Translations under genes and position numbers: made by a program | Assembly (NCBI GenBank): GCA_005281725.1 | Contig: SSBO01000007.1 | Location: 2,920,402-2,984,401 of the forward strand | Length of the DNA stretch: 64,000 nt | Direction: 5' to 3' | Source: Wuchereria bancrofti | Taxonomy: Eukaryota; Nematoda; Chromadorea; Rhabditida; Onchocercidae | Shown here: positions 47,001 through 61,459 of the stretch, one piece after another | Layout of the letters: each line of letters opens with the position of its first letter | Position numbering within the stretch: the first letter of the stretch is position 1 | The notes under the pieces: model-generated | Told to the model about the DNA's origin: nothing | The model's input: the letters and a program-made list of their open reading frames with translations, nothing else | The model's database searches: none

Positions 47001-50000
47001 TACTCTCAGTTAAGAAAAAAAGGAAGCTTCTATTCTATCCATCTCCGCAAAACCCACTAAACAAATGGACACAAATGAACCGAAATCAAATTAACATCTG
47101 AAAGAGTATGCATATTACTCGGCTGATACGCTAGTACCAATGTCGGATTACAGTACTATCAAATTTACAAGTTGATTGATATTTTCAAAATTTCCAGATT
47201 AGAGATATTTCAGTCAATTCAACCGATAACGTAATACTACTTCAAACGAATTTCAATAAGATAGTTCAAGTTATGATGAATTAGCATAATTAGTTGTAAA
47301 ACTAAAGCTTCTTTATCAACCATTCCGTGAGCTCCAATAGAAATTTTTATTATGTTGTTTTTACTTTTATTATTAAATGTCAATTATTAATTAATATTTA
47401 AACATTAATTAATTTTTATTTGTATGATTACTGTAAAAGGATTGGCAAAAATTTTAGGAGTTCTTTTATTATTGATTCCGTTTAGTTCTCTATCACACTA
47501 CGACTCGAACCTTTTATTCATGGTGATTGTTAGCAGCAGTGACAAATCAAATTGGATAAGATGTCTTGTCACCAAAATGTTACTTCAAACAATTTCTCAG
47601 TTGCAAGAATTCCATATCTGTTATGAATAGCCATTGGGACACTCGCCTAAGCAAAAAATTCTGTTAGTAATCATGCTCCAATCAATCCGTCTGTAAATCT
47701 TTATTGTGGACATAACTAATTAGAAGCTATAATTGCATGCAAATGCAAAGAATTATTTCCCTGATCTCAAATTTTATTCCCTGGTTATTGGTATGAATCT
47801 ATAGTTGGACTGTGGAGTGATCAGCGGATAACATGACTGCAAAATTAAAGAAATCACAACGGATTTCGATTGTTTCATACTTCGTCCTCTGATACGATGT
47901 GTCACAAAAATTTTCATATGATTTTTTTATGTTATGGCTTAGTAGATAAACTGTTATTATCCAAATTGTGATTTCGAAAATATTCACATAGTAGCTTGCG
48001 ATATATTTGTACTTCAATGTTAACTACTATTCGTATCGTCTCAAATTATTTCATTCTTGTTCATCGCCAAATATGCTCATAGGTTCAACAACGAAACTGT
48101 TCTAGATACAATATCAGATCGTCGGGACTTCTTTTTTCAAAATTTCCTGTTTGACAGCTTGCTACATCTGAAATGAGGTTTTCTCGTCATTTGTCTTGTG
48201 ACTACATTACCAACGTATCCATTCACCGCTTTGTTCATTTAATTACTTATTACGAGCCTTATCATTCTGGCGCTTAGCTATCTTCGAATTTTTTAATAGT
48301 TCTCTTTGCAGATATGAAAACTGCAACTAGTTCGGATAACGCGACACAACTTGCACGAAGATAAGAACTATTTTCTTATATGATCTTTTGATTAGATGTT
48401 ACAACCCTTGCTCCCATTAATCGTAGCTAAAGATTTCACTTTCGGTAATGAAACAGTTATTTTCTATTGCTTTTCAAGTTCTCACTTTTCCGATCGGAAA
48501 AGTAGGAGCACTCATTGTAATGGCACTGTCAAAACCGTCCAATAATTTTATCAAGTGAAAAATTTGTTCTGTAACTCTCAAAGCAAATTGTTTCCATTTA
48601 TCATTCTACTAAGGACATATCCTACACTTAACTACTGTCCTGACTTTGTTAAAAAAATGCTTTCTTCCATGCTATTTCAATTTGTGAATCTCAAATGGAA
48701 ATGTTCAATCCGTTTCACTTTATACAGTAACTCTACCATGATTGTGTTAATGAAATGGAGAATAAAGAGCGATGACCGATGACTAGCCAGCAGATATATC
48801 CGGAATGTCCTCACTGGGAGCAATTAACAACCCAATTCCAATGCAAAACCAGTTTTTAGGACTAAATGTGTTCAAAAATAAAGAAAACGTCTCTGGAATT
48901 AAAGATAATAGATGGTGACAAAACTGACACAGGTAATTCATGACTTCGTCTCTTGCTTTTCAAAAATAACTTCAATTGTTGTAACTGGTTAAAATTTCTA
49001 GAATAATTACTGAATATTTTTTTCTTCTTTAAGAAAGCATAAAAATACGAGCAAAAGGAAATTCACGCTTATAAAGAAAGCGAATGGAGCGAAAACTCTC
49101 ACGAATCCACAATTTGAAATTTAAGTAAATTGGTAACATCCAGCACAGCTGCCAAGACATTATTTTACACGTTAGATGGGCAATAAGCCAACATTGCCGC
49201 CATCTCACAAGCGACGAGTTAGAGAGAAAGAAGAGCGAGATTGTACTTGCACTACAGCAACAGTAAGTTCACAATAAAGGTGATAAAATCTCCACATTCG
49301 TGCCATTTTGTGCTCCCCATCCAATCGATTGTTTAATCTCTAACAGGAATCTTCACGAAAAAAATCTTCACAAATCCAAACGCTAAAAAAGGTAATTCAT
49401 GCTAACATCAGAAACGAGAGGGACTGGAGATATGAAGCAAAGTGCGATAAGAAAGCTATTGAACATTTCGAATCATTACTCAATGTAGAAATCCCCAGGT
49501 GTTAGGACATTTCTTTTTGTCACTGATGAATATATTCTGCAACACTGTGCATCTTCCCCCACATTCGATTTCCAGTAGTGATCATGCGCACAACATATTA
49601 AAAAATTACCAACACGATTAAAACATGAAATCTGTTACCCCACTATTGTGATATATTATTAGATGAAACACGTAACAAAACTCCCAACGACAGGAATAAA
49701 ACTGCGAAGTAGATTAAAACCATCTGATGACAAATAACACAAAAAAGAAAAATTAATGGATCTGTCGTTAGGAAAACCTTTATATAAACTTGGCATTTTA
49801 GAACGGTTCAGGAACTTTGCCCTCACCAGAAAATATGAAATAATTGCTAATAATTTCCGAAATCTTTCCGTCCATGTACTACCACCCCAGTTTGGAAACC
49901 TGAAATGGAAAAATATGAGAAGCGACAAGCGAGAATAATGTAAAAGGAAGATAAAGCAAAAACAGTATTAATAAAGGGATCCATCAAAGCAACTAATTGG

Positions 50001-50247
50001 TACAAAGTAAAACTATAAAAAAAAAAAAAAAAAAACATTGGAAACTTATTGAAAAATGCAAATGAAAACCGACACTGGCAACTTTTACATGCTAAAACAC
50101 AAGTGACAGTGATATTGCTCCAGTAAATTACCAAGTTTTGCAACAAATGAGATTCTTATCCCTAAACTGATACTTCAAAGAACTGAAAAACTGATATATT
50201 CTAAAACAAACGGCTTACAAGTAACTGATTCGTTTTTTTACTACTTT
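44061..50247. other. Long AT-rich stretch, no confident gene
   Basis: About 6 kb on the 3' side of the minus-strand CCAR1 gene. Open frames at 45219-45455, 46751-46945, 47424-47630 and 48555-48782 are isolated, without known domains or matching splice partners. A somewhat GC-richer patch lies at about 49140-49330. Nothing else can be supported. Confidence 0.4.
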
Positions 50248-53200
50248 TTACGTAAGCGAAGTAACAGTATCACTTTCTACAGTTTCAGTTGTGGAATCCG
50301 TCTTCTGAGAAGATAGGATTTCTTTCTTAACATCCTTTTCTTCGTCACCTGTTACTTCTTCTGACAACACGATAACGTCTGATTCCATAGGTTCGTCCCC
50401 AACATCATTACCACCAACTTCATCTACTAACTGCAATTCCTTCTTTTCCTCAGCCTCACCGTTTACTTTCGTAAGAGCTGAGTCCTTCTGAAACCCACAC
50501 TTCCTTTACAAATTTCTCGAAATAAAGAATCAAACCAATTCATTCCCCACAGAATCGCGTTATTTAAAAATTAATATCAATAATAAATAATAATAAACGC
50601 TAGCAGGATGGTAGACCTTAGGTGCAAAACATTTACTAGGAGATCGATAAAAAAAACCTTTTTCGGCACTTTTTTATCATCCTTATCATCTTTTTTTTCC
50701 TTTTTCACATCTTTCTCATCCTTTTCAGAGGTCTTCTCTTCTTCCTTCGGGTTTGGCATCAACTTTTCAGCCATACCGATCATCCGCTCGCCGATTCGGC
50801 GAAACTCCTGGATCGCACTTTTCATTTGTACAGTATCGTCCACAGAATTCTACAACCTAACGAATTAATTTTAAAACTAAAATTGGTATTACCTGCCTAC
50901 CAGATTCTATGATTTAAGCAAATCACTCTAAAATTTAAAAAGAGATGGTAATAGCCACCTTCAGGCATTTTTCTGCATCATGCAGCCGCTTCCGATATTT
51001 TTCAACATCTTCTTCCAACCTTTTTTTCTTTTTCTCTAGTACTTGAACATGTTTCGCACCATCCTCTGCAGAATAAAAAAATTTAATAAAAATATTTCAT
51101 AAATGCGACGTAGTCACTGCCAAACTTTATTGCACGATAAGTAACCTTTCAAAAACTTCCAAAATATAAAAAATCTTTAACGATTACTTAGTTGTGCTTC
51201 TAATACATCGACCTTTTGTAACGCAGCATTGGAGTCAGATTCCATCTTTGAAACCTGCTCTAAAACTTGTGGTATATTCATAAGAGAACCCAAATATATT
51301 ACAGATCCTGTTGCACTAATATCCGGTGCTTCACTCGTTGTTTTTTTATTAGCATCAATCGATTCCTTCGACATATTACCTTAAACAAGTTAAATTATAA
51401 AATATAAGAAAACTGATATTATGAAACATAAAACAACTAAAAGAACTTGACAACTTGAACATTTTAACCAGTAAATCGGAATAAACGCAAGCAGTTATAG
51501 GCAACATACTGAGAGCTTAAAATGATGAAATATGAAAGGATGAAAAGGCTGCAAACGAATTACCTTTAGTCAGTTGTTCAGTAGTAGGTGGATCCGATAT
51601 CACACCGGGTCTGTATGTTACCGTACCATCTTTGTTTGCCCAGCTATCGGTAAGATAGCGATAACTTATCCGATCGCGTGATAAATACCTTTTTAGTAAT
51701 TTTTGTACTTGTGCTCGAGAAATGTTCAAACCTATGGAAAATAGTATTTCTTCAAAATCTTTCTCCAATATATACCTGAAATATTTGCAATTCATATTCT
51801 TCAAATCCATAAATTTCCTAACGCGAAAGAATAAACGCAAAAGAATCGAGAATATTACACTGCCTTTGTAACCTTTGGGATTATATTCCTAAAACATACC
51901 CGCAAAGATTCTGATCGAAATGAGCAAAAGCCTGAAAGACTGTTCGATCTATAATAATTGGCTTTCGTGCCTCAACAAGAGATTTTCGTTGTTCTTCCTC
52001 TTTCTTTTCGTCTTCTTTCTTCTTCTCCTCCTCAGGCTTTTCAGTTTTATCTGCTTTGACACTTTCCGTTCCTTCTGTAAACAGGGACTTTCACCAGTTC
52101 ATTTTAGATTCAAATCAAAATATTTGGAACCTTGCCCTAAAATTCTTATAAAAGCGAAACGATATACCTTCCGCGCCTATAACTTCTGCAAGCTTTGCTT
52201 CCTCACGGCGCTTCTTCTCTGACTCTTTATCTATAGCACGACTCAATGTTTTATATGCAATGAACGCCTGTGAACGATCCAACATTTCACTGATACATTC
52301 TGCCATAACTGCTAGCTAAAAAGCTCACTCTCAGTATCAAAATTTGAGAAATTATATACAAGCTTTAAAATTGGAAAATGTAAAAAAAGAATGAGAAAGA
52401 AAATTTATTGGCAACAACATAAAGTTATGAAAAAATCAAATGCTGCGAGCCCTAATGAAATGGCTCACATTATAGACTAAGCCTTTCGTCTAATTTATTA
52501 ATTAGAATGGCAAATATTCCCGTTTGGCTAAAATCTCTAATTTTACCGTGTCCGAACTCTAACCAATTTATACAGTGCGATGAAAAATTTTTCTAGAATA
52601 CATTTACTTTGATTAATAAAGGTTAAAAATTTGATTAAACCATACTGAGCATTTAAAATAAGACAAAATATTGGAATTTACTTCAAACGAATGTTCCTTA
52701 TTATCTTCAATGCGATAATCTAACATTGTGTGAAGAGAGACTATTTTACAGTCAAACTTCCCTCCCTTAGCCATGCGGTTCGGATACACCAATATTCCTG
52801 GTTCCTTCGGAATAGTGAAATGACGCTCCAATGAAGCCTTTTTTTCCTTCTTTTCCTTTTCCTAGAAATAAATGAAATTTATAACGATAATCTTAGTTAT
52901 GCAATCTACAAAGCTCCAACTTCATAACTTTTTTTTTTTTTTTTGAAAGTTCCAGTGTCAACTGCTATTTCAATTGCTTTGCCAATATTTGACTAAAGGA
53001 ATTACTAAGCGTGCAGCGCATGCAATTCAGGAGCATAACAACTGTTAATAAACAGTCTTCAAAAAATTGAATATTTAATAAAACCTACCGATTTTTCAAT
53101 AGCTTTTTTGTCTTCATCAGTCAGTTCTTTCTCCTCATTTTCTTCTTGTGGTTTAGCTACTTCAACCTGAATGAAATAACAATAAGCAATCGTTTTCATA

Positions 53201-56200
53201 TATGGAAGCTAGAATGTTGTCTCACTTACAATTTTAGATTGCTTCGAGCAATCGGAAATCCAAATCAAAGAAGAATTAAGAAAGTAAGATTAGCTATAAA
53301 TTCATTTTTTGCTCACCATCCCTACTGCTAATGTCTTTAAACAAACATCCTCTTTATCTTCATCTTTTGTTTTCTCTTGATCAAGTGCTTCTTGAAGTCG
53401 AGCGCATAAAACTGATTTCACTCCTTTTGTTTCCAAATCGCGAGCCATCAATTCTTGTCGCAGTTCAGCGACCTAAAAATGGATTAGCTATAGATTCATT
53501 TCACGAAGAAATAAGTTATTACTAATATAAAGCTCAGTAAGAAACGCTGCCAACATATTTGCTCCAAAAGAATTTTCGGAAGTAATTTTATATTCCCTTC
53601 TGCCCATTAAATTCATTGATGTTACCCTAAAGTATGTCAATGATGCATCGCTATTTGTCTGCAAGTACTACAAATGGCAGAAACAATAAAGCTGCACGAG
53701 CTGAACAAGAAATAAAAAGTAATGAAAGAAAAGTAGAATGTTCTAGAGAAAAGGTAATGAATAAACAAGGCGTACAATGAAGCATGACCCTTGCGCAATG
53801 ATTTTTATGATATTTGGAATTCTATGATATCTTAAGATGAATTATTTATTATTATCATGGAAGTAAAGCGACCACTAACCTTCATTGTCCTGATATCCAA
53901 TTTAGACCAATGGGTTGGATTCAAATCTTCATCATCTTCCTCTTCCACTTCCTGTACCTAAAAATCACTAAGTCTATAAAACATAACAGCGATATAGATG
54001 ACCTACGGAAGGGACTATATATTGGTAGCTAATCCGCCCGATAAACTTTATTTGAGAAACTTCCTAGATGTCTTAAAGTGTATTAGCCCAAAAATTTTAC
54101 ACTTATTGAAACTATAAGCAGCAATCAAATCAGGTTTACCATGTTCTTTATCTTATAAAAAAAAAAAAAAAAAGTGCAAAGCATGCGAAAATCTAAAGTA
54201 AATATTACTTTGGCAGTTTTAACTGTTAAATCTGAAAATTTCAATTATGGCAATACATATGGGGGGAAAATAGATGAAGACATTCGCTGAACAAACTGAG
54301 CAGTGCTTTTTACGAATTTCTGAACAAAATACGGTTGCTTATTCCCAGCAGTTTACTGGAAAACAATATACAACTAGAAAATGGAACGAATCAAAATGAA
54401 CACAAATTTAAAGTAAAACGGAAATAAAACAAAAAGTAGAAACCAGGCAAAACACACACAAAATGCTTAGATAATTACTAATAGTGGTAAAATAAAAAAT
54501 TCAAAGTGAATGGTGTTTTGTTCTTTCTTTTCTTTTTTATTAGGTGTTTTCACCTGCTCCTTATTGGCATCACTTTGTTGTTGTCCCTGCTGCAGTTGCT
54601 GTTGAGTATCACCAGTTGGAGCCGTCGGCTCGGTCGTGACTGTAGTTCCCTCCCCAGCATCTCCACAATCTGTAGCAGTCGCGGCTACAGTGGACGGTAG
54701 AACGAGTTTTTGCGCATCTATAGCAGCAAGTTTGTTCCCAAGCTGATCCTTTAGCGTAGCCAACAATTGTTGATAGCAGTCTTCGGTGGGCATCAAACCA
54801 CTGGTGTCCGGCAGAAACAGGCAGCATGTATCCATTCGGTCTTTCTCAGCACGATAGTAACGAATCTCCGCCATTTTGTACCTGAGGGTTCACAGTGGTT
54901 TCTCAAAACTTTGTTTCAGCTTATCACTACTAATTCAACTTATCACGCCTCCGTCTTTTTTTTCATCCAAAAAAGTTGACTAGATCTACCTGACAAGACT
55001 GATAATGCGAAATTTACACCTCAGTAATATTTAAAGCCTTGTAGACACAGCTTCTTATCCTTGTAAAAGGTTAAAGCTGCATATAGTGTAAACCGAATTG
55101 TGTAAACTACTGAAAACTTAAGTCATGCAAGTGAAAAAATGTTTTCAGCAGCCGTTTCTCCCATTCAGCAGTTGCATCATTGTCGTACAGAAGCATGACG
55201 ATATTCTAAGAAAACAGCTTTTATATGAGTTAGAATTCAAAGTTACTTAAAAAAACAGAACAGTGGAACAGGAGTTCTCAGGTACTTCGTCATTACACCG
55301 AAGACACCACATTGCGTAGTTTTATTCATGGTAAATGCAGAACTTCGCCCTTTAAAATTTATACTTACCAACTTAAGTCGCTATTCTGAACTTCCGATGT
55401 GCTCCTTATTCCAGTACTAATTAATTATGACTTATAAAACCTCGTAATAAAACAAAATAAATTTATGATCCTCCCAAGTTCGCCTACCGAATACCTATAA
55501 TTTGAAAAGAATACGGCACATGAAATTTTCTTCATGGTTCGGCAAAAGTTAAAAGCAAGTCGCAGTGATCAGCATAAAAATTCTTCTAACATACCATCTA
55601 GGACATCTGGAAAGATCCACTCCAATTAAAGTTCGAACAGTCCGAATTGCAGTATGGACAAAAACTTGGGGATCTGTCTCGGGGTTATCGCCGTCAAGAG
55701 ACGGTGACCAAGCACCACCGACTGCCATCATTTCTTTATTACGTGTACCTGCAATTGAATTTCTCTGATAATTGGCTTCCTGATCGAGTAGAAGACACGC
55801 AAACTCTACAATCTCTGAGGTACTCCCATAAAAGAAAGTAGCGGAAAGTATATATAGGAAGTGAAATCAACATGAAAAATGAACAGCACTGCTAATTTCT
55901 TAAACTTATGGACAGCTTTAAAAGTGTATACATTGATCCGAAAATATACTGATTTCCTTTTTTTTTCTTCGTTTTTTACTTTTCTGTGACATTAAATTCA
56001 ACTAAATTATATTTTTAATTCAATCACTAGTCAAAATGCTCACCAACAACAAAGTTGAGGCAACGTTTCAGTGAAGCCGAATCAACATTTTCATCAATCG
56101 AACCGTCAACTAGTAAACCAAACGCTTTCTGGTGTACCAGTGAGAGGCCCTGATGACTCATTAGGACAACCTGGAAAATTTAAGATCATGTGGCATTATC

Positions 56201-59200
56201 CTAAAGACATCTACAAATCTCGATAGTTAGTGAAGCATGAAGTTGAAAAACAACTGCAAGAAGAAATTTCGTTTGCGAGGTTGTGAAATTGAGCATTCTG
56301 AGAAATACATGTAATGCCATTCGGAAAAAAAATAACTGAATTTACCTTGACAGAAAACCGGCAATCCGCATCAGGGGGATTCAGAGCGTGCAAATTTTCG
56401 CTTGGGCAATCGATATCCTTATGCAAGATATGGTAGGTAATGGGTGCCGTGGAAATCGATATCGGATTTTCAATAGGTGTCGTTTTTGGCCATTCAATAC
56501 TAATATCAGAAAAATCTGATGGAATGTAGAGTAACGGATAACGTTTACGCAGCTGCATGACGGTTTGCCTCGTTCCATTTCTTCATTAAACATATACGTC
56601 ATATCATACTTCAGAACCAAAACAAAAAAGATCTTAAAAATCAAAGTATAAAATTGAAGTTAGGAAGTTCGTTCAATAATTCTGCTAGAACTAAACCAAA
56701 CAGAGGAATAAAACGTTGAAAACTAAACTTACAAAATTGGTGGTTTTGGAATGTAACACTGATAACGCGGTATGATGCGCGAACGTCGACGAGGAGGTGA
56801 CAGACTATCGTGAGTACTTGGATCATGTTTTTGTGAAGGAGATCGATTACGCCCCGAAACACTGGCTGAATGTTCTCGTTTTCCTTCATGTTTTCGTGCC
56901 GGTGTTGAATGTTTCGGAGATATACGACCCATTTGACCTTTCGAGTAGTCACGAGGTGGGCTTCTATAAAAAACACCTAGTCCAGACGTCAGAAGTTACC
57001 AGTTTTGATACTTATAAAAAGTGCAATATCAGCAGTCCTCACCAATAATTAAGTAGTGACTATCTAGGGATCCTAACCTTCAATTCGGATAACCATAAAA
57101 AAAATTTTTTCCCGTGGTTCTAAAAACTTATTGATAGCTCAGGCAAATCATCATAAATGCAGGTTTTTACGAGTTACACAGAATAACTGCTTTATTTTCT
57201 AACTTCCTGCATATCCAACAGATTATGTAACGATAGTGAAAAACAAACCTTCGAGGTGATCGGCGTGCAAGACCACGAGGTGGTGAAATACGTCTCGGTG
57301 AGCTCAGACGTCTCATATCCTGCACCAGTGCCGGTGGACCACATTGCCCACCTCGAGGAGAACGATGTCGGCCTGGTCCAATCGGTGAACGAGAACGTGG
57401 CGCTATAAATACAGAATTTAAACTATTAATCATAACAACAAAGTGCAAAAAATAGTTTTAGTAGCATGGATTAATCAGGAACAAAAAATTAAATCTGAAG
57501 CCAAAAGATCTCAGAACGTAACAGAAGTTTTAAAAACCCATGGTTGATAGTATATCGAAAAATTACATGCACGAAAATCACGTGAACGAGAATCATTTAT
57601 GTGAGTAACGGCCTGTGGCTTCTCAAGAGTTTTCCCAGCCCAACTTTGTTCACCAGGTATCATTCCACGACCGGTTATCGGCTGCCGACCGCGGTCTGGA
57701 GGTGTATGAGTAGGTGGCCCGCCGCCACCTGGACCACCTTTATCGCCAATTAATTGGACTCGATATGCATTCCATTTGAATGGCATAGTTGGATTATACG
57801 ATGCTTCGACCATAACACGATCACCTGTTCGTGGTAAGGCACCTCGAACATTACTGAAAACTTTAATATAATATGGGAAATTCTTAGTCGCTAAAAACAA
57901 AAGATAAGAAATTCATCTCGACCATTTTTAAAAGGTCTGTTCACTCTGTATGTACTTATTATAGTCAAAGAGGTGATTAATACGAACTTACAACTATTTG
58001 CAAGTTAACAGGTATATATTTACAACATCAAATATTCAAAACCGGCTACTTCTACTATTCTCCATTATTTGCTAAATGCCGATTATTCTGGTTATGCAAT
58101 ATTATTGATATCCAGAAAAAAAATAATGAAATTGACCGCGTCCCAAAACCGACATTTCCATCCTTATACAGAAAACAGTGCAAACTTCAGACGTACGAAT
58201 AAATACATGGGATTACGGAGAGTTTCAATCAAAAAAAAAAAAAAAAAACGAAAAGGAAACTTAATTCACACATACCTTACTTGAAAAAAAACATCATCAT
58301 CGATGAACCCATAATTGTCATGCATTTTTGTAACCACACCCGAAAATGTACGGTTCTTTTGCTGAAAATTCTGCACTACCGCAATAACACATAACTGGTA
58401 AAAATAACATGCTAAATTCTACTCAATCACTCGTTATGACATTGAAATTATTTAATTAGTTAACAAGCTGACCCACTGATGCAAAAGATCGGTGTATCTT
58501 AAACAATAAAGAATAGAAACAGCAGCTTTGGTAATCATCATCCAATCTGTTTCATTCATTATCAGTGCTCTCTGTGAATTCAGTGAGCAGTAAATTTGCA
58601 TGCCTGCAAATTTCGAATATATCTCACTGAGCCCCATTACCTCGCTTTTTAAGCGTTGCGATCTATATCTTATTCTAATAATAAAGTAAAAAGAACCAGA
58701 ACACCTCATTTTTCTTTAAAAAGTTTGTTCGAAGAATTAAAGCTCTTTGATGGAGCCAATCTATGGACACACAACCAAAAATATGAATATATGTCACAGA
58801 TCAAAGACATCTGTTTATAAAATTTATGAAATATGCCATAAAGACTAACCTTTCGAACAAAGAGTAGGGGACTAACTAGCTTATTAATGTCAAAATAATG
58901 TACAACATAATATTAGCTTTCCATTTGCATGTATTTATGAAGTATCAACTGAATTCTAGTTACCTGCTGTTGGGCTTGCATTCGAATTGTTTGTGATGGT
59001 GTTTGCAGCATACCCAGATTCATGCCCATGTTACCTACTGCTTGCTGAGAGAAAGCAGCGGCATTGATCATACCCATCTGTGCGAACGGCTGTGCACCAA
59101 TTAGTGGATTTTGGAAGAGGCCAGCGTTAAGTTGTTGATTTGCTCCTGCAACGATTTAAACAGCGGTATTAATTTTAAATTGAAAGTTTATTACCATACA

Positions 59201-59679
59201 GTTTGAATCAAACGTAATAGTTACTGCTCAAAAAAAAAAAAAAAAAAAAATAAAAAGAAATAAAGGAATAAAATAAATGACCATTGACGGTTAACTTGTG
59301 TTTATTAACTTATTTATCATTAATCAATTTTTCAAAATATTTCTACACTGCTTCAGAAATGCTATATAATTAAACTGTTACATAGTAACTGCACCATATA
59401 ACATGCATTTATAAATATTATTAGGAAACTTCGTGAAACAGAGCATGAGTACTGCTGATTTATTAACAAACAACTGATATTTGCCCTATACAGAGATTGA
59501 AACAATCGATAGAAAGTGGTATTATCATGGGATATCATGAAACGTTTGCCACTATTTAGTAAATTTCGAGTTCTTTTCAGTAAAAGTAACACCTTAATGC
59601 AATGGAACTAAACGTACAAACAAAAATTACCTGGTGGTCGAGCCCAAGCGGCTGGATTCTTCGGCCCAAACTGCGACAT
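50248..59679 (-). CDS. lst-3: CCAR1/CARP-1 family protein (LST-3 orthologue)
   Basis: Nuclear co-activator and apoptosis/cell-cycle regulator family (CCAR1, DBC1). Twenty-one exons join in phase: 59679-59631, 59145-58964, 58361-58276, 57853-57567, 57402-57249, 56963-56733, 56580-56346, 56170-56044, 55748-55595, 54881-54554, 53957-53880, 53472-53317, 53166-53089, 52861-52682, 52315-52168, 52074-51900, 51775-51564, 51379-51188, 51065-50959, 50849-50658, 50487-50248, giving 1196 aa. Order: Gln-rich N-terminus (MSQFGPKNPAAWARPP); S1-like domain (FSGVVTKMHDNYGFIDDDVF, then GDRVMVEASYNPTMPFKWNA); Arg/Ser-rich segment; DBC1 domain (YPLLYIPSDF, GGAWSPSLDG, AEIRYYRAE); THWSKLD with a SAP-type domain at about 638-689; KFDCKIVSLHTMLDYRIEDN; EF-hand-like LEKDFEEILFSIGLNISRAQ; coiled coil; acidic tail. 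Order and length match human CCAR1 (1150 aa). Confidence 0.95.
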
Positions 59680-61459
59680 AATAATTTTGTCACCTTCGAA
59701 CCTGATGATATGACGTCTCAAATTTTAGGAACTGTAGTTTGCTCCAGATATAACTTTTGACAATAAAACACAACAAAATTCCTACCAAGGAGAATCAAGT
59801 GTTACTCCTATAGGAAGCTCCTAAATGGTCAATACCGAGAATTAGTAGTAACTGCTGCATACACAAGTCAATGTTACACTTATTACACAGCATGACTGTT
59901 AAAAGAGGTTGCGGGTAACGTCATAAAATGGTTAAATATTCACTAGTTAGGAAGTCGAACACATACCGAGCAACCAAAAAAACAAATCGGAAATAAATGC
60001 TAAGAATAAGTCACGAAGAAAAAGCAAATAACGCTACAAGAGTCTGCCACATCTCCAACCTCCGACCTGCAACCCACAACTCTCGACGTGACCACACCCG
60101 AACACCAGATCGGTCCAATCAATCTCTCGCCCGGCCTTCTCCCACAATCAGCAAACTTCAGCACCACAAGCAGGAGTGTATACTCGACCACATGCGACTC
60201 ATGTTTATTGATTCGCACCTTCTATCCACTACCAAAAATGTGCAATATTCGGACCAAGGTGGACATGATGCAACTGAATTTGGATCAGTAATGTAATAGC
60301 TTCAGTTTTTCGTTTACACTTCATTCAGCATTTTATCCCTTACAATAGAACTGTTGGTGGCATATTTCGTGAGTAAATTATTAAATGATTAATTATTCTA
60401 CTTGAATTGATTTTAAGAGTCGAATGTCATGAGAGTCACTTTGTTCTCATTGTAGTTATTGCAAAATCAAAGATGCAGGAATGGACGAGGGGAAGAGGAG
60501 AAAGTCAAATTAAAAAAAACTCCCTACTTACAATCTAGACCTGTAGAACAACAACCGCATTGGAATCATTCCTTTACTCATCCAAACTACTTCGCTTTTT
60601 AGAAAAGATTTAGGTGTCGCATTGAATTTGTACAGTTACTAAGAGCATTGAATACCTCGCCTTCAGAATAATAGCTTGTCAGTATTACTGAGTGGGAATG
60701 CGACGAGTATATCTCAGTTAAGCCAATATCAGTCACCACCATTTTCCATTGAAATTTAAATCGGAAAATTAGTGAATTCTTCACTATCCTCACTTTAAAC
60801 AAATTTTCAATATATTTATGAAAACTTAAACTCCTTTGACCAGATCTGTCAAACGACGCTGATCCAAGACGAGTTCGATTCGTCGTTTCTCAGCGTTTAA
60901 AGCAGATGTGACAACTACTGTACGTAATACTCGTAGGGGACTCGAGGGAACAAAGTATCAGTTGTTTGCAGGAAATAAAGGAGCTACCTAAGTCCAATCG
61001 TCTTCATTCTCTTACCGGAAACTCTGACAGGAAGCCCTAGTGCTCCGGAATGGAGTGGAAGGAGTGAAGGAATCGAGCCCTCATTCCTTCCATTTGTTCT
61101 CTGCTGTCCTTTTATGCCTATACCTCCTCCCTTTTCAATGTCTCTCTCAACACTGGTGTCTCTCGCCGTTATACTACTCATTCCTTTCTATCTCTCTGCC
61201 TGTAGCTCAGCAGTAGTTTTCATTTGCCTTAAACTGTTCCAAAATTCCCTTTACTCTTCTGCTCTCTTCAAATATTTCATATTTTTTTTCCATAACAGTG
61301 TGTGATGCATTAAATGTGTTTCGACAGTTCGCGACAGTTTTAGATGAATTTCAGAAGCGTTGTACAACGGATGTTGGGCATCGGAGTTTTGAGGAACCCT
61401 ATCTCATCTCAGTCTCCAGTTCTCTTTGTAAAATAATTTTATGGAAGTGAAAATTTAAG
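59680..61459. promoter_or_regulatory. Head-to-head intergenic region with GC-rich patches
   Basis: The ccar-1/lst-3 gene starts leftward at 59679 and the mL55 gene rightward at 61460, so this 1.8-kb gap must hold both promoters. GC-richer blocks at about 60040-60240 and 60840-61100 stand out from the background. Short open frames on both strands overlap these blocks but show no domains. A shared bidirectional promoter is plausible but not shown. Confidence 0.4.

Noticed and set aside
54506..54700. 64-codon hydrophobic plus-strand frame
   Set aside because: Antisense shadow of the CCAR1/LST-3 exon with Gln/Thr-rich and Lys-rich codons.
59997..60296. Overlapping 60-99 codon frames on both strands
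   Set aside because: GC-rich non-coding patch between divergent genes; frames on both strands at once and no homology.
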